Positions 8,370 through 15,759 of a stretch of DNA of 36,573 nucleotides are shown one piece after another; within the stretch, counting starts at the first letter, position 1, and every line of letters starts with the position of its first letter. The notes below the pieces were generated by a model. That model did not search any database and was not told the origin of the DNA. It was given only the letters and a program-made list of their open reading frames with translations. Origin of the DNA: Verrucomicrobiales bacterium (lineage in GTDB: Bacteria; Verrucomicrobiota; Verrucomicrobiia; Verrucomicrobiales; DEV007); NCBI GenBank assembly GCA_029940475.1, contig JAPYUT010000025.1:1-36573 (forward strand). The letters run 5' to 3'. The position numbers and the translations under genes are program-made.

Positions 8370-9734
8370 TTAGGTCCACAAGTCAGAGATCACGCCATGA
8401 CTGTCGGCAAAGGAGTCCATCTCAAGGCCCATCAGCTTGGCCAGCGTGAGCCAGAGGTTGGAATTGAGGGTGCCGCTCTTTTGTTGGATAAAACGGCCCT
8501 GCTTGATCTGGCCCTGCCCACGCCCGGCAACGATCATCGGCAGGTCATAAAACTGATGAGTGGCGCCATCGCCCAGTGCCGCCCCGTAGGTGACCAGCGA
8601 ATTGTCCAGCATGGTGCTGCCATCAGATTCCTTGATCTCCTTCATGCGCTTGAGCAGGTATGCATACTGCTGCATGTGGAATATATCGATTTTCTGGACT
8701 CCAAGATACCCATTACCCTTCTGGTTATGGGTCATGTTGTGGTGCTGCACCGGCTTGTCGAAAACCCCCTCATACATCAAGGTTGCATCCCAGCGCTCCG
8801 GACCAATCATGAATGTGGCGATATTCGTAATCCCCATCTGGAAGGCCAACAGCATTAAGTCGGCCTGAAGGCGGATATATTCCCCGCGCGGCAGGATTTC
8901 CGTCTTCGGAACCTTCACATCGGCGTTAGCCATCAACTTCTCCAGTTTAGCCATGCGCACCTCGACATCACGCACCATGGTCATGAACTCATCCATGGTT
9001 TCCCGGTCTTCACCGGAAAGTTTCCCGGACAGGGACCTGGCATCAGCCAATACCAGATCAGAGACATCAGCCACGTGCGCACGGAAACTGTCCTTTGAGA
9101 ATAGGCGGTCATAGAGTTTTCTTGGATCGCGAATCGAGGGTGCAATCTCGCCGGGGCCATACCAGGAAATGTTATCAAACTCGATGGGTTCCTTGGGGGC
9201 CCGAAACCCGTTGCAGCCGATTTCCAGGGTGTTCAAAGCGGTTTTGTCCCCAACCTTGTCCCCGATGACCTGATCCAGGCTTCTGCCATTGGGGTGGCGG
9301 ATTCCCTGTTCAGCTGCCTGCACCGGGGAAAGGCTTGTAAGGTAACAGGAGGCTCCCTGTGCGTGCACGTCCTGACCATTCTTGAAGGTGCGGTCCAATC
9401 CCGTAATCAGGGTCACATCCTTGGTGTGATCCTTTAATGGCTGCATGGTCGATGTGAGTTCCAGCGGGTAAATGCCGGGCTCATTCTGTTTGCGCTTCTG
9501 GTTCTTGGTCTTGTCCGCGTTAAAGCCGCCAACAAATCCCGGCAATGTTCCCTCTTGCTCACCCGGGAAAAAACAACGGCGCACAATCCCGTTGGGAATA
9601 TACATGAACACCAGCTTCTTGTCCGGCTTCTGCCCCTGCTTGGCGACCGCCATGGCTTCAGGCGTCGAGTGCAAAAACGGCAACGCCATGGTCGCACCTC
9701 CGGATTTCAAAAATCTTCTTCTGGAAATCATCAT
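8370..9734 (-). CDS. DUF1552 family Tat-exported protein
   Basis: 454 residues. ATG 9734 is preferred over a TTG one codon upstream. The N terminus has a twin-arginine motif (SRRRFLKSGG) and a short hydrophobic stretch, so the protein is exported folded. The mature start, KLVFMYIPNGIVRRCFFP, and later segments such as HAQGASCYLTSLSP and NSLVTYGAALGDGATH are typical of DUF1552. Members of this family are almost always encoded beside a PSCyt1/DUF1592 cytochrome, as here, and are believed to act with it. No biochemical activity is established. It is the first gene of the minus-strand operon, and its upstream region runs to the island edge near 9848, so island insertion may have changed its promoter surroundings. 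Confidence 0.9.
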   Translation of the reverse strand: MMISRRRFLKSGGATMALPFLHSTPEAMAVAKQGQKPDKKLVFMYIPNGIVRRCFFPGEQEGTLPGFVGGFNADKTKNQKRKQNEPGIYPLELTSTMQPLKDHTKDVTLITGLDRTFKNGQDVHAQGASCYLTSLSPVQAAEQGIRHPNGRSLDQVIGDKVGDKTALNTLEIGCNGFRAPKEPIEFDNISWYGPGEIAPSIRDPRKLYDRLFSKDSFRAHVADVSDLVLADARSLSGKLSGEDRETMDEFMTMVRDVEVRMAKLEKLMANADVKVPKTEILPRGEYIRLQADLMLLAFQMGITNIATFMIGPERWDATLMYEGVFDKPVQHHNMTHNQKGNGYLGVQKIDIFHMQQYAYLLKRMKEIKESDGSTMLDNSLVTYGAALGDGATHQFYDLPMIVAGRGQGQIKQGRFIQQKSGTLNSNLWLTLAKLMGLEMDSFADSHGVISDLWT

Positions 9735-9847
9735 CAAATTGATTCTTGCGCGGGTGCCAGGAAACAGAAGAGTTTATTCTTCACACCTCACTTTAAGGCT
9801 AAACAGCAGAATTATCAATAATCTCACTTTGCGCTCTAAAATGCAGG

Positions 9848-9876
9848 TGGAGCGGGTGATGGGAATCCAACCCATG
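9848..9876 (-). repeat. Partial duplicate of tRNA-Gly(CCC) 3' end (attachment-site repeat)
   Basis: Bases 9848-9867 are identical to 18579-18598, the CCA end, acceptor strand and half of the T arm of tRNA-Gly. The match continues to about 9876 with C for G and T for C changes. The first change turns the T-loop TTCGATT into TTGGATT, so the fragment has drifted from functional sequence. Beyond 9876 the match stops; no D arm or anticodon arm follows. It marks the left boundary of the island. Confidence 0.8.
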
Positions 9877-9931
9877 CCCCGCCCAATTTTCCGTTGTTCT
9901 CACATGATTGAATCGCGTTTTGGGCGAGTAG

Positions 9932-10135
9932 ATTGCAGGCTTTGTCAGCGGCCAGGTAGATTCTGGTCGCTACGAATCGACCAGCGAAGTCATCCGTGCG
10001 GGTCTACGATTGCTCCAGGATCAGGAAACAAGAATGGCCGCTCTCCGTGCAACCCTGATCGAAGATGAGGAGAGCGGAGCACCGGTTCATTTCGATGTTG
10101 ATCAGTTCATCGAGGCTCGAAAAGCCACTTCATAA
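9932..10135 (+). pseudogene. 5'-truncated ParD-type antitoxin (parD')
   Basis: The frame opens right after a TAG (9929-9931) and encodes 67 residues ending in TAA at 10133-10135. Residues such as FVSGQVDSGRYESTSEV and IRAGLRLLQDQETRMAAL match the body of ParD/CC2985-type ribbon-helix-helix antitoxins (normally about 80-90 residues). The first dozen or so residues with the start codon and most of the DNA-binding ribbon are missing, and no in-frame ATG, GTG or TTG precedes the conserved part. The acidic C terminus, which normally wraps the toxin, is intact. It is followed by the first codons of parE. Confidence 0.75.
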
Positions 10136-10167
10136 TGGCCGAATTCCCCCTTCGTCCGAAGGCCATG
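10135..10167 (+). pseudogene. N-terminal scrap of ParE-type toxin (parE')
   Basis: The ATG at 10135 overlaps the antitoxin stop (TAATG), the usual parDE coupling. The first codons read MAEFPLRPKA, resembling the start of ParE/RelE-fold toxins (M-A-x-(Y/F)-x-L-(S/R)-P-K-A). After about ten codons the similarity ends and the sequence becomes the 3' end of the duplicated histidine phosphatase on the opposite strand. The toxin is therefore cut short at a recombination junction near 10165. Confidence 0.55.
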
Positions 10168-10690
10168 CCCTTCGTGGTGGCATACCCCCGAGTTAAGCTG
10201 GCACCTCCGCCTCCGCCCAGAAGGACCATGGCTCCTGCGTGGAGCTGACATAGAAATAGAGCAGCCGGTGCTCCTGATCCACCCGAAATACCTCGTTGAA
10301 CGACAGCTCATGGAGGTGCTTCAGAATCATCTTGTTCACGTTTCTGTGTCCCACCATCAGATGGATCCCAGAACCGTCCATGAGCTCGTCGTGATCGTCG
10401 AAAAATCGCCGCACTCTGGCGGTAACATCGTGTAGGTTCTCGCCATCCGGCATGCGGCATGCGGCATGCGGCAGTGAATCTCGTCTTTGCAGGAAGCCTG
10501 ATAGTACCGGGTCAACCCTGCGGCGGACTGCTGATCCCTAGACTCGCCCTCGAGGATGCCCAGCGCAGTTTCTTTGAGTAGGTCGCTCGGGAGAGAATGT
10601 CGGGGCGGCTGATGTTGTAGGCTCCGGAATAAACCTGCTGTCCTGCACCGCTGTTCTCTCGGATCGCATGTTGATGGGTCTTGAACTGGA
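10168..10690 (-). pseudogene. Frameshifted, truncated copy of the histidine phosphatase at 14357-15061
   Basis: The minus strand aligns along its length with the intact gene at 14357-14890. The C-terminal part (MPDGENLHDV, MVGHRNVNKMILKH) is open from 10453 to 10193. The preceding part (ETALGILEGE, KDEIH) is in another frame, and a further shift lies near 10610. The catalytic RHGET N terminus is absent, because similarity ends near 10690, just before the transaminase start. One frameshift coincides with a 7-base tandem repeat at 10449-10473. This is a dead duplicate, probably left by the rearrangement that brought the transaminase beside the toxin-antitoxin remnant. Confidence 0.82.
10449..10473. 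repeat. Triplicated 7-base tandem repeat causing a frameshift
   Basis: CATGCGG occurs three times in a row from 10451 to 10471. The intact paralogue has a single, slightly different unit at the equivalent place near 14655. The two extra units (14 bases) shift the frame of the copied gene. Slippage at such repeats is a known way to break or switch genes. Confidence 0.75.
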
Positions 10691-10723
10691 AGCGCTGTTC
10701 TAGTATGGTTGATACGTTTACAT

Positions 10724-11869
10724 ATGAACGCCTCTAAACTAATTTCTTCTCGAAAGGACAAGACCTTATTTACGCCTGGTCCGCTGACGACAAGCCAAAC
10801 TGTCAAGGAGGCAATGCTGCAAGATCTGGGATCGCGCGACGTCGCTTTCATCGAAACGGTTCGGCACATCCGACAAACGCTGCTGGCCATCGCAGGTGTA
10901 TCGAAGGGCGAGGGGAACTACGAAGTGGTGCTCATGCAGGGCAGCGGAACTTTCGGCATCGAGTCGGTTATTGGCTCAACGGTTTCTCCAGCCGGCAAGC
11001 TGCTGGTGGTCATCAACGGAGCCTATGGTGTTCGGATCGCCAAGATCGCCAAGACGTTGAAGATCGACACCGTGACACTCGAATACCCCACAGATGCGAC
11101 ACCCTTACCAGCGGATGTCGACCGGATGCTGACCGAAGACCAGGCGATCACCAACGTTGCCGTTGTCCACTGCGAGACAACGACTGGCATCATCAACCCC
11201 ATCGAAGAAATTGGTCAAGTGGTCAAGCGCCATCAAAAGTCGTACTTTCTCGATTCGATGAGCGCGTTCGGTGCTGTCCTGTTTGACTTTGAGAAGTGCG
11301 GAATCGATTTCCTGGTTTCGTCGGCCAACAAGTGCATCGAGGGCGTGCCAGGGTTTTCGTTTGCGATCTGCCGCCGCGATTCGCTCCGCGCAACGGAAGG
11401 CTGGGCCCGCTCGGTGAGCCTCGACCTGCTGTCGCAATGGCAGGGCTTGGAAGCGAACGGACAGTTTCGCTTCACCCCACCAACGCACGCGATCCTGGCG
11501 TTCGCGCAGGCGCTATGCGAGTTGCAGGCCGAAGGGGGCGTCGAAGGCCGCGCTGGCCGCTATCGCGGCAACCACGAGGCGCTCGTCACCGGGATGCGCG
11601 AATTGGGATTCACCGAGTATCTGCGGCCGGAGCTGCAAGGAACGATTATTACTGCTTTTCACTACCCGGTTCACTCGGCCTTCCAGTTTGACGAGTTCTA
11701 TGGGCGCTTGAACGACAAGGGATTCGTGATCTACTCCGGCAAGGTATCGGACCTCGATTGTTTCCGTATCGGCAACATCGGGCGTCTCTTCGAGTGCGAC
11801 ATCCACTCCCTGCTCGCAGCCATCCGTGCGACGCTGAGCGAGATGCACATCGCGCTCCCGAGCAATTAA
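10724..11869 (+). CDS. phnW: 2-aminoethylphosphonate-pyruvate transaminase (PhnW-type, biosynthetic)
   Basis: 381 residues from ATG 10724; a TTG at 10709 is the alternative. This is a PLP-dependent fold-type I aminotransferase of the AEP transaminase family. It opens with LFTPGPLTTSQTVKEAM, has the MQGSGTFGIESV cofactor-binding segment, and carries the Schiff-base lysine Lys203 in SSANKCIEGVPGF. In catabolism the enzyme converts AEP and pyruvate to phosphonoacetaldehyde and alanine. Beside PepM and Ppd it should run toward AEP, completing its synthesis. Length is normal. It is the only intact plus-strand gene in the island and converges on ppd with 47 bases between the stops. No Shine-Dalgarno sequence is seen. 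The symbol follows the family; direction of reaction is inferred from context. Confidence 0.9.
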   Translation: MNASKLISSRKDKTLFTPGPLTTSQTVKEAMLQDLGSRDVAFIETVRHIRQTLLAIAGVSKGEGNYEVVLMQGSGTFGIESVIGSTVSPAGKLLVVINGAYGVRIAKIAKTLKIDTVTLEYPTDATPLPADVDRMLTEDQAITNVAVVHCETTTGIINPIEEIGQVVKRHQKSYFLDSMSAFGAVLFDFEKCGIDFLVSSANKCIEGVPGFSFAICRRDSLRATEGWARSVSLDLLSQWQGLEANGQFRFTPPTHAILAFAQALCELQAEGGVEGRAGRYRGNHEALVTGMRELGFTEYLRPELQGTIITAFHYPVHSAFQFDEFYGRLNDKGFVIYSGKVSDLDCFRIGNIGRLFECDIHSLLAAIRATLSEMHIALPSN

Positions 11870-11916
11870 TGCTGATTATCTCGGGAAGCCATCCGAACAG
11901 ACGTGTTTCTCTGACC

Positions 11917-13044
11917 TCACTGGTCCAGGAACTCCATGAAGGCTGCCTTGTTTTCAATCGGTGAGGATTTTGGCCGCCCAAGATCGGAGCGCGCTCCCTT
12001 CCTGACCATGATCTCCAACATCGCTGGACCTCGCGCGGAGCGAAGCAGGGCCAACTTCTCAGCCAGATCATCCCGCCGCTCGACGCGCCACGCTTTAGTG
12101 TATCCGCACGCCTTCACGATTTCCGTAAACAGAACCCTCAGGCCTACGGTGGCCATTCCGCCGACGGAATCATGGACGCCATTGTTCAAGATAACATGCT
12201 TGAAGTTCGCCACGTCGGTCGCGCCGACGATCGCTGCGCCACCCATGTGCATGAGCATGGCACCGTCCCCGTCCAGGCAGAACACCTGCCGATCGGGATC
12301 GGCCAGGGCGATGCCCATGGCGATCTGTGAAGCGTGCCCCATCGAGCCAACGGTAAGGAAGTCCCGTTTGTGGCCATGCCCAGCCCGATCGCGGTATTCG
12401 TAAAGCTCGCGCGATATCTTTCCCGTCGTGGAGACGATCGCATCGTTCTCGTCCAGGGCTCCGACCGCTGCCCCGATGGCCTCCTCGCGAGTCATTTCGA
12501 ACTCGCCTGCGACCTGACCATCTGTCGGTTTGTAGGGCTCAAACGTATCCTTGCGGACCACCACCGCGACTGGATGCTGCCCAGTCGTTGCGGTCGCCAG
12601 CAACTCCTCGATGCAGCGCTGTGCAGCATCGGGCTCTGCAGGGAGGACGCGGCAGGGGATCTTCATCGCTTCCAGCAAGTTTACCGTAACTTTGCCTTGT
12701 TTGACGTGCTGCGGTTCGTCTTTCGTGCCAGGTTCACCGCGCCAACCGATTAACATCAGCAGCGGAATGCTATAGACCTCCGGATCTGCCAGTGAGAGTA
12801 GCGGGTTAATCGTGTTTCCCTGTCCAGAGTTCTGCATGTAAACCAGCGGCACTTTCCCTGTAGCCAGATGGTATCCGCACGCGAGAGCCACGGCTCCGCC
12901 CTCATTGGCCGCCACGACATGCTTGTTACCAACATGGTCGTCCAGGTAAAAGCAGAGCGGCTTGAGCAGCGAATCCGGCACGCCTGCGTAGAAATCTACA
13001 CCGAACGCTCCTAGCCAACCGATAAAATCCTGAGGGTTAATCAT
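11917..13044 (-). CDS. ppd: Phosphonopyruvate decarboxylase
   Basis: 375 residues from ATG 13044, three bases after the TAG of the PEP mutase gene. A thiamine-diphosphate enzyme, it decarboxylates phosphonopyruvate to phosphonoacetaldehyde, which pulls the unfavourable PEP mutase reaction forward. Supporting segments are FYAGVPDSLLKPLC at the start, VAANEGGAVALACGYHLATG with the catalytic-type Glu, and QNSGQGNTINPL. The diphosphate-binding motif runs LDGDGAMLMHMGG to ILNNGVHDSVGG (GDG...NN). The normal family length of about 375-380 is met. It is the last gene of the licCD-cdpAP-phosphatase-pepM-ppd operon and faces the transaminase gene. Confidence 0.95.
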   Translation of the reverse strand: MINPQDFIGWLGAFGVDFYAGVPDSLLKPLCFYLDDHVGNKHVVAANEGGAVALACGYHLATGKVPLVYMQNSGQGNTINPLLSLADPEVYSIPLLMLIGWRGEPGTKDEPQHVKQGKVTVNLLEAMKIPCRVLPAEPDAAQRCIEELLATATTGQHPVAVVVRKDTFEPYKPTDGQVAGEFEMTREEAIGAAVGALDENDAIVSTTGKISRELYEYRDRAGHGHKRDFLTVGSMGHASQIAMGIALADPDRQVFCLDGDGAMLMHMGGAAIVGATDVANFKHVILNNGVHDSVGGMATVGLRVLFTEIVKACGYTKAWRVERRDDLAEKLALLRSARGPAMLEIMVRKGARSDLGRPKSSPIENKAAFMEFLDQ

Positions 13045-13047
13045 ATT

Positions 13048-14364
13048 CTACCTAGACCTTTCGGGGATGAGTCTGATGATCTCCTTGATGGGCATGCACA
13101 TCTCCTCGACATTCGCGGCGCAGCCGTCCCGCAGAATACTCCTGGCGACTTCGACCATGGCAGGATACGCGCTGCGCAAGAGGTGGTTTGCGTAGATCAC
13201 GATTCGGACACCCGCCGCCGCCAACTCATCTTCGGTTATTTGCGAATATGTCGATGGCACCACCACCAATGGCACGCGACGGTCGAACTTCGCAAATTCT
13301 CTGGAGAAAGTCAGAATCTCGTCTGGGGTATGCTCCTTGCTATGAATCATAATCCCGTCTGCGCCGGCATTGATGTAAGCCTCGGCACGAACCAGTGCGG
13401 CGCCCATACCTTCCTTGAGAATCAGGCTCTCAATGCGGGCAATGATCATAAAATCGTCGGTCACTTGCGCATGCTTGCCGCCGGAAATCTTGTGGGTGAA
13501 TCCCTCGACACTATCCTGAACCTGTCCGGCCTCAGTCCCGAACAACGAATTCTTCTTTAGCCCTTTCTTATCCTCGATGATCACGGCCGAGACGCCGAGG
13601 CGCTCAAGTGTGCGTACCATGTATACGAAATGCTCGGTGATCCCACCGGTATCACCGTCATAGATGATGGGCTTGGTGGTGGTCTCGAGAATGTCGTTGA
13701 CGGTGTTCATCCGCGAGGTGATGTCCACATACTCGATGTCGGGCTTGGCCTTGGCCGCCGAGTCGGTAAGGCTGCTCATCCAGATGCCGTCGAACTCCAG
13801 AACCTTGTTGTCGTTTTTGACGCTAACGGTCTCGGCAATCAGCCCCGTCAGGCCGCTATGCGCTTCGATCATACGCACCATCGGTCTGGCATCCAGTAGC
13901 CGCCTCAGCATCCCCAAGCGTATTTGCGGAGTGGTGCCCACCTCCCGGACGGCCCGGTTGAGCGAGGTCGATGTGATGCCAGCGCTATGCGGCAGTTCGA
14001 CAAGTTCCCCGCCCCACGGTTCGAGCGTGTCGATGACGCGCTGGCGGGTCTCGCGCTGTAGTCCGGTGTTCCAGTCGTCGCGGTGGAGCACGTAGTCGGG
14101 CTTGATCTTCAGCAGGTTCGGCACGTAGTCCAACTTCTCTTGGGCGACGACTTCTCTGACGCCCTTGATGTTCTCGATGACGACCTTACGTTCCTCGTAG
14201 GGCATGTAGGGGAGTCGCTGGAAGCCGGCAATGGCAACGTCGGTCAATAGACCGATCACCACCTCACCCAGTTTCCTGGCTTCCTGAATGATTTTCATGT
14301 GACCTGGAGTGATCAGGTCGGCACTCATCGCGATATAGACTGTCTTCATATTTTTCTCATGCAT
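13048..14364 (-). CDS. pepM: Phosphoenolpyruvate mutase with N-terminal cytidylyltransferase-like domain
   Basis: 438 residues from ATG 14364, overlapping the upstream phosphatase stop by eight bases (ATGCATGA); an internal ATG at 14349 preceded by GAGAA is a credible alternative. Residues 1 to about 140 resemble a small nucleotidyltransferase (VYIAMSADLITPGHMKII; ITSTSLNR near 130). Residues 150-438 are the mutase, with the diagnostic EDKKGLKKNS at 264-273 (EDKx5NS) and Asp-rich metal-site segments such as YDGDTGG. PEP mutase converts PEP to phosphonopyruvate, the entry step to almost all C-P compounds. The fused N-terminal domain is known in other bacteria. Here the usual HxGH reads TPGH (Thr19), so that domain may be catalytically weak or inactive. 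Confidence 0.95.
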   Translation of the reverse strand: MHEKNMKTVYIAMSADLITPGHMKIIQEARKLGEVVIGLLTDVAIAGFQRLPYMPYEERKVVIENIKGVREVVAQEKLDYVPNLLKIKPDYVLHRDDWNTGLQRETRQRVIDTLEPWGGELVELPHSAGITSTSLNRAVREVGTTPQIRLGMLRRLLDARPMVRMIEAHSGLTGLIAETVSVKNDNKVLEFDGIWMSSLTDSAAKAKPDIEYVDITSRMNTVNDILETTTKPIIYDGDTGGITEHFVYMVRTLERLGVSAVIIEDKKGLKKNSLFGTEAGQVQDSVEGFTHKISGGKHAQVTDDFMIIARIESLILKEGMGAALVRAEAYINAGADGIMIHSKEHTPDEILTFSREFAKFDRRVPLVVVPSTYSQITEDELAAAGVRIVIYANHLLRSAYPAMVEVARSILRDGCAANVEEMCMPIKEIIRLIPERSR

Positions 14365-15061
14365 AGCCGTTCTCCTTCGTGGTGGTATATCCCCGTGTCA
14401 GGCGAGTGCCTTCCGCCTCCACCCACACGGACCACAACTCCTTCTTGGAGCCGAAATACAAATAAAGCCGCTGGTGCTCCTGCTCAATACGAAATCCCTC
14501 CTCGAACGACAGCTCGAGGACGTGCTTCAGGATCATCTTGTTCACGTTTCTGTGTCCCACCATCAGATGGATCCCAGAACCGTCCATGAGCTCGTCGTGA
14601 TCGTCGAAAAATCGCCGCACTCTGGCGGCAACATCGTGCAGGTTCTCGCCATCAGGCACGCGGTAGTGGATCTCGTCTTTGCAGAAATCCTGGTAGTGCC
14701 GGGTCAACTCGGCGGTGGACTGTCGATCCTTCAATTCTCCCTCGAGAATTCCCAACGCGGTCTCATTTAGCCTGTCGCTCGAGACGAGGTCGGGGCGACT
14801 GATGTTGGCTTCGACGATGAACCCCGCCGTTTCCCGGCTACGCTGTAGCGTGCTGGAATGGACTTGAAGGAGCGGAATATTTCTCAGAAACCGCGCCGCT
14901 GTCTGAGCCTGGCTACGACCCCGGTTGTTGAGGGAAGTGTCTTGCTGACCCTGCAGTCTCCCCTCGGCATTCCATCCCGTTTCCCCGTGTCGGGCGACGA
15001 TCAGACAATCGCCTCGGGCACGAACGAAGTCAGCGAGTTCCCTCTCGTCGTTCATCTTCAT
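14357..15061 (-). CDS. Histidine phosphatase superfamily protein (phosphoglycerate mutase-like)
   Basis: 234 residues from ATG 15061, which overlaps the TGA of the CDP-alcohol phosphatidyltransferase gene (ATGA). The nucleophile motif RHGET sits at residues 24-28 (His25), followed by GRLQGQQDTSLNNRGRSQA, the branched-phosphatase pattern. ETALGILEG is the mid-domain acid segment, and the second catalytic His lies in MVGHRNVNK. Such enzymes hydrolyse small phosphate esters. In this operon the substrate could be a phosphorylated intermediate or acceptor of the AEP pathway, but nothing in the sequence identifies it. The gene has a broken paralogue at 10168-10690. It overlaps pepM downstream. Confidence 0.88.
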   Translation of the reverse strand: MKMNDERELADFVRARGDCLIVARHGETGWNAEGRLQGQQDTSLNNRGRSQAQTAARFLRNIPLLQVHSSTLQRSRETAGFIVEANISRPDLVSSDRLNETALGILEGELKDRQSTAELTRHYQDFCKDEIHYRVPDGENLHDVAARVRRFFDDHDELMDGSGIHLMVGHRNVNKMILKHVLELSFEEGFRIEQEHQRLYLYFGSKKELWSVWVEAEGTRLTRGYTTTKENGYA

Positions 15062-15759
15062 GAACCGGGACGTTCCCCATCTTTGAAGTGTCGGCAGACC
15101 AATCCGATACGCACCAGAAAATTGAGGGAGACCGCCCCGGCCAAGCCCCACAACAGCCACAGCATAATCGAACTGTTCCCGGTTAGATCGCCCACCACCA
15201 GTCCGAGTGACAAAATCAACAGACGACCTTCACTTCCCGCACAGAAGAGAGAAAACAACCGCTCGAGCTTGCGCTTCGGATACCCCATCTGCCAGGCCGA
15301 GCGAAATTTCTCAGAGCTGGTCGTGAGCATGAAGATCGCTCCGAGAAGCGTCAATCCCGCAGAGAGTGCACTCTCAGGATCAACTCGGTCGCAAAGAGAG
15401 ATCGCGATCGCGGCGACCAGCAGCACTTCGGTGACCCGGTCGGTCAGAGTATCCAGAAAGTCGCCGATCCTAGATGCGCGACCTCGGATTCTCGCGATCT
15501 CTCCGTCAACACATGAAAAAATGCCGAACATCTGAATCAGCACCACGCCCCACAACCAGTGCCCCATCAGCACCAGCACTGCGGCCGCAACCCCAAAGAT
15601 CAAGTCTAGGCCGGTGGCCGCATTAGGACCGATGTGGCGGGCGAGCCTAACTGAAAACCAGACGGAGATGCGTCTCTGAATATGGTAGCAGAAAGCGCCG
15701 TCCGACTCAGGTTTGGCGAGCGCGGGGAACTTCCATCGGTCAGGATCCTCCAGCATCAT
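15058..15759 (-). CDS. CDP-alcohol phosphatidyltransferase family membrane protein
   Basis: 233 residues from ATG 15759, overlapping the licCD stop (ATGA). Several transmembrane helices are visible (about 48-80, 110-150 and 180-215). The family signature is present as D85-G86-x2-A89-R90-x8-G99-x3-D103-x3-D107, in CVDGEIAR...GDFLDTLTD. The first Asp of the canonical DxxDG is replaced by Ser82, which is odd because it normally helps bind the catalytic metal pair. The family moves a phospho-alcohol from a CDP-linked donor to an acceptor, or the reverse. Together with a cytidylyltransferase and AEP synthesis, the likely job is transfer of AEP from CMP-AEP to a lipid acceptor to make a phosphonolipid. 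This is inference from neighbours. Confidence 0.88.
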   Translation of the reverse strand: MMLEDPDRWKFPALAKPESDGAFCYHIQRRISVWFSVRLARHIGPNAATGLDLIFGVAAAVLVLMGHWLWGVVLIQMFGIFSCVDGEIARIRGRASRIGDFLDTLTDRVTEVLLVAAIAISLCDRVDPESALSAGLTLLGAIFMLTTSSEKFRSAWQMGYPKRKLERLFSLFCAGSEGRLLILSLGLVVGDLTGNSSIMLWLLWGLAGAVSLNFLVRIGLVCRHFKDGERPGS

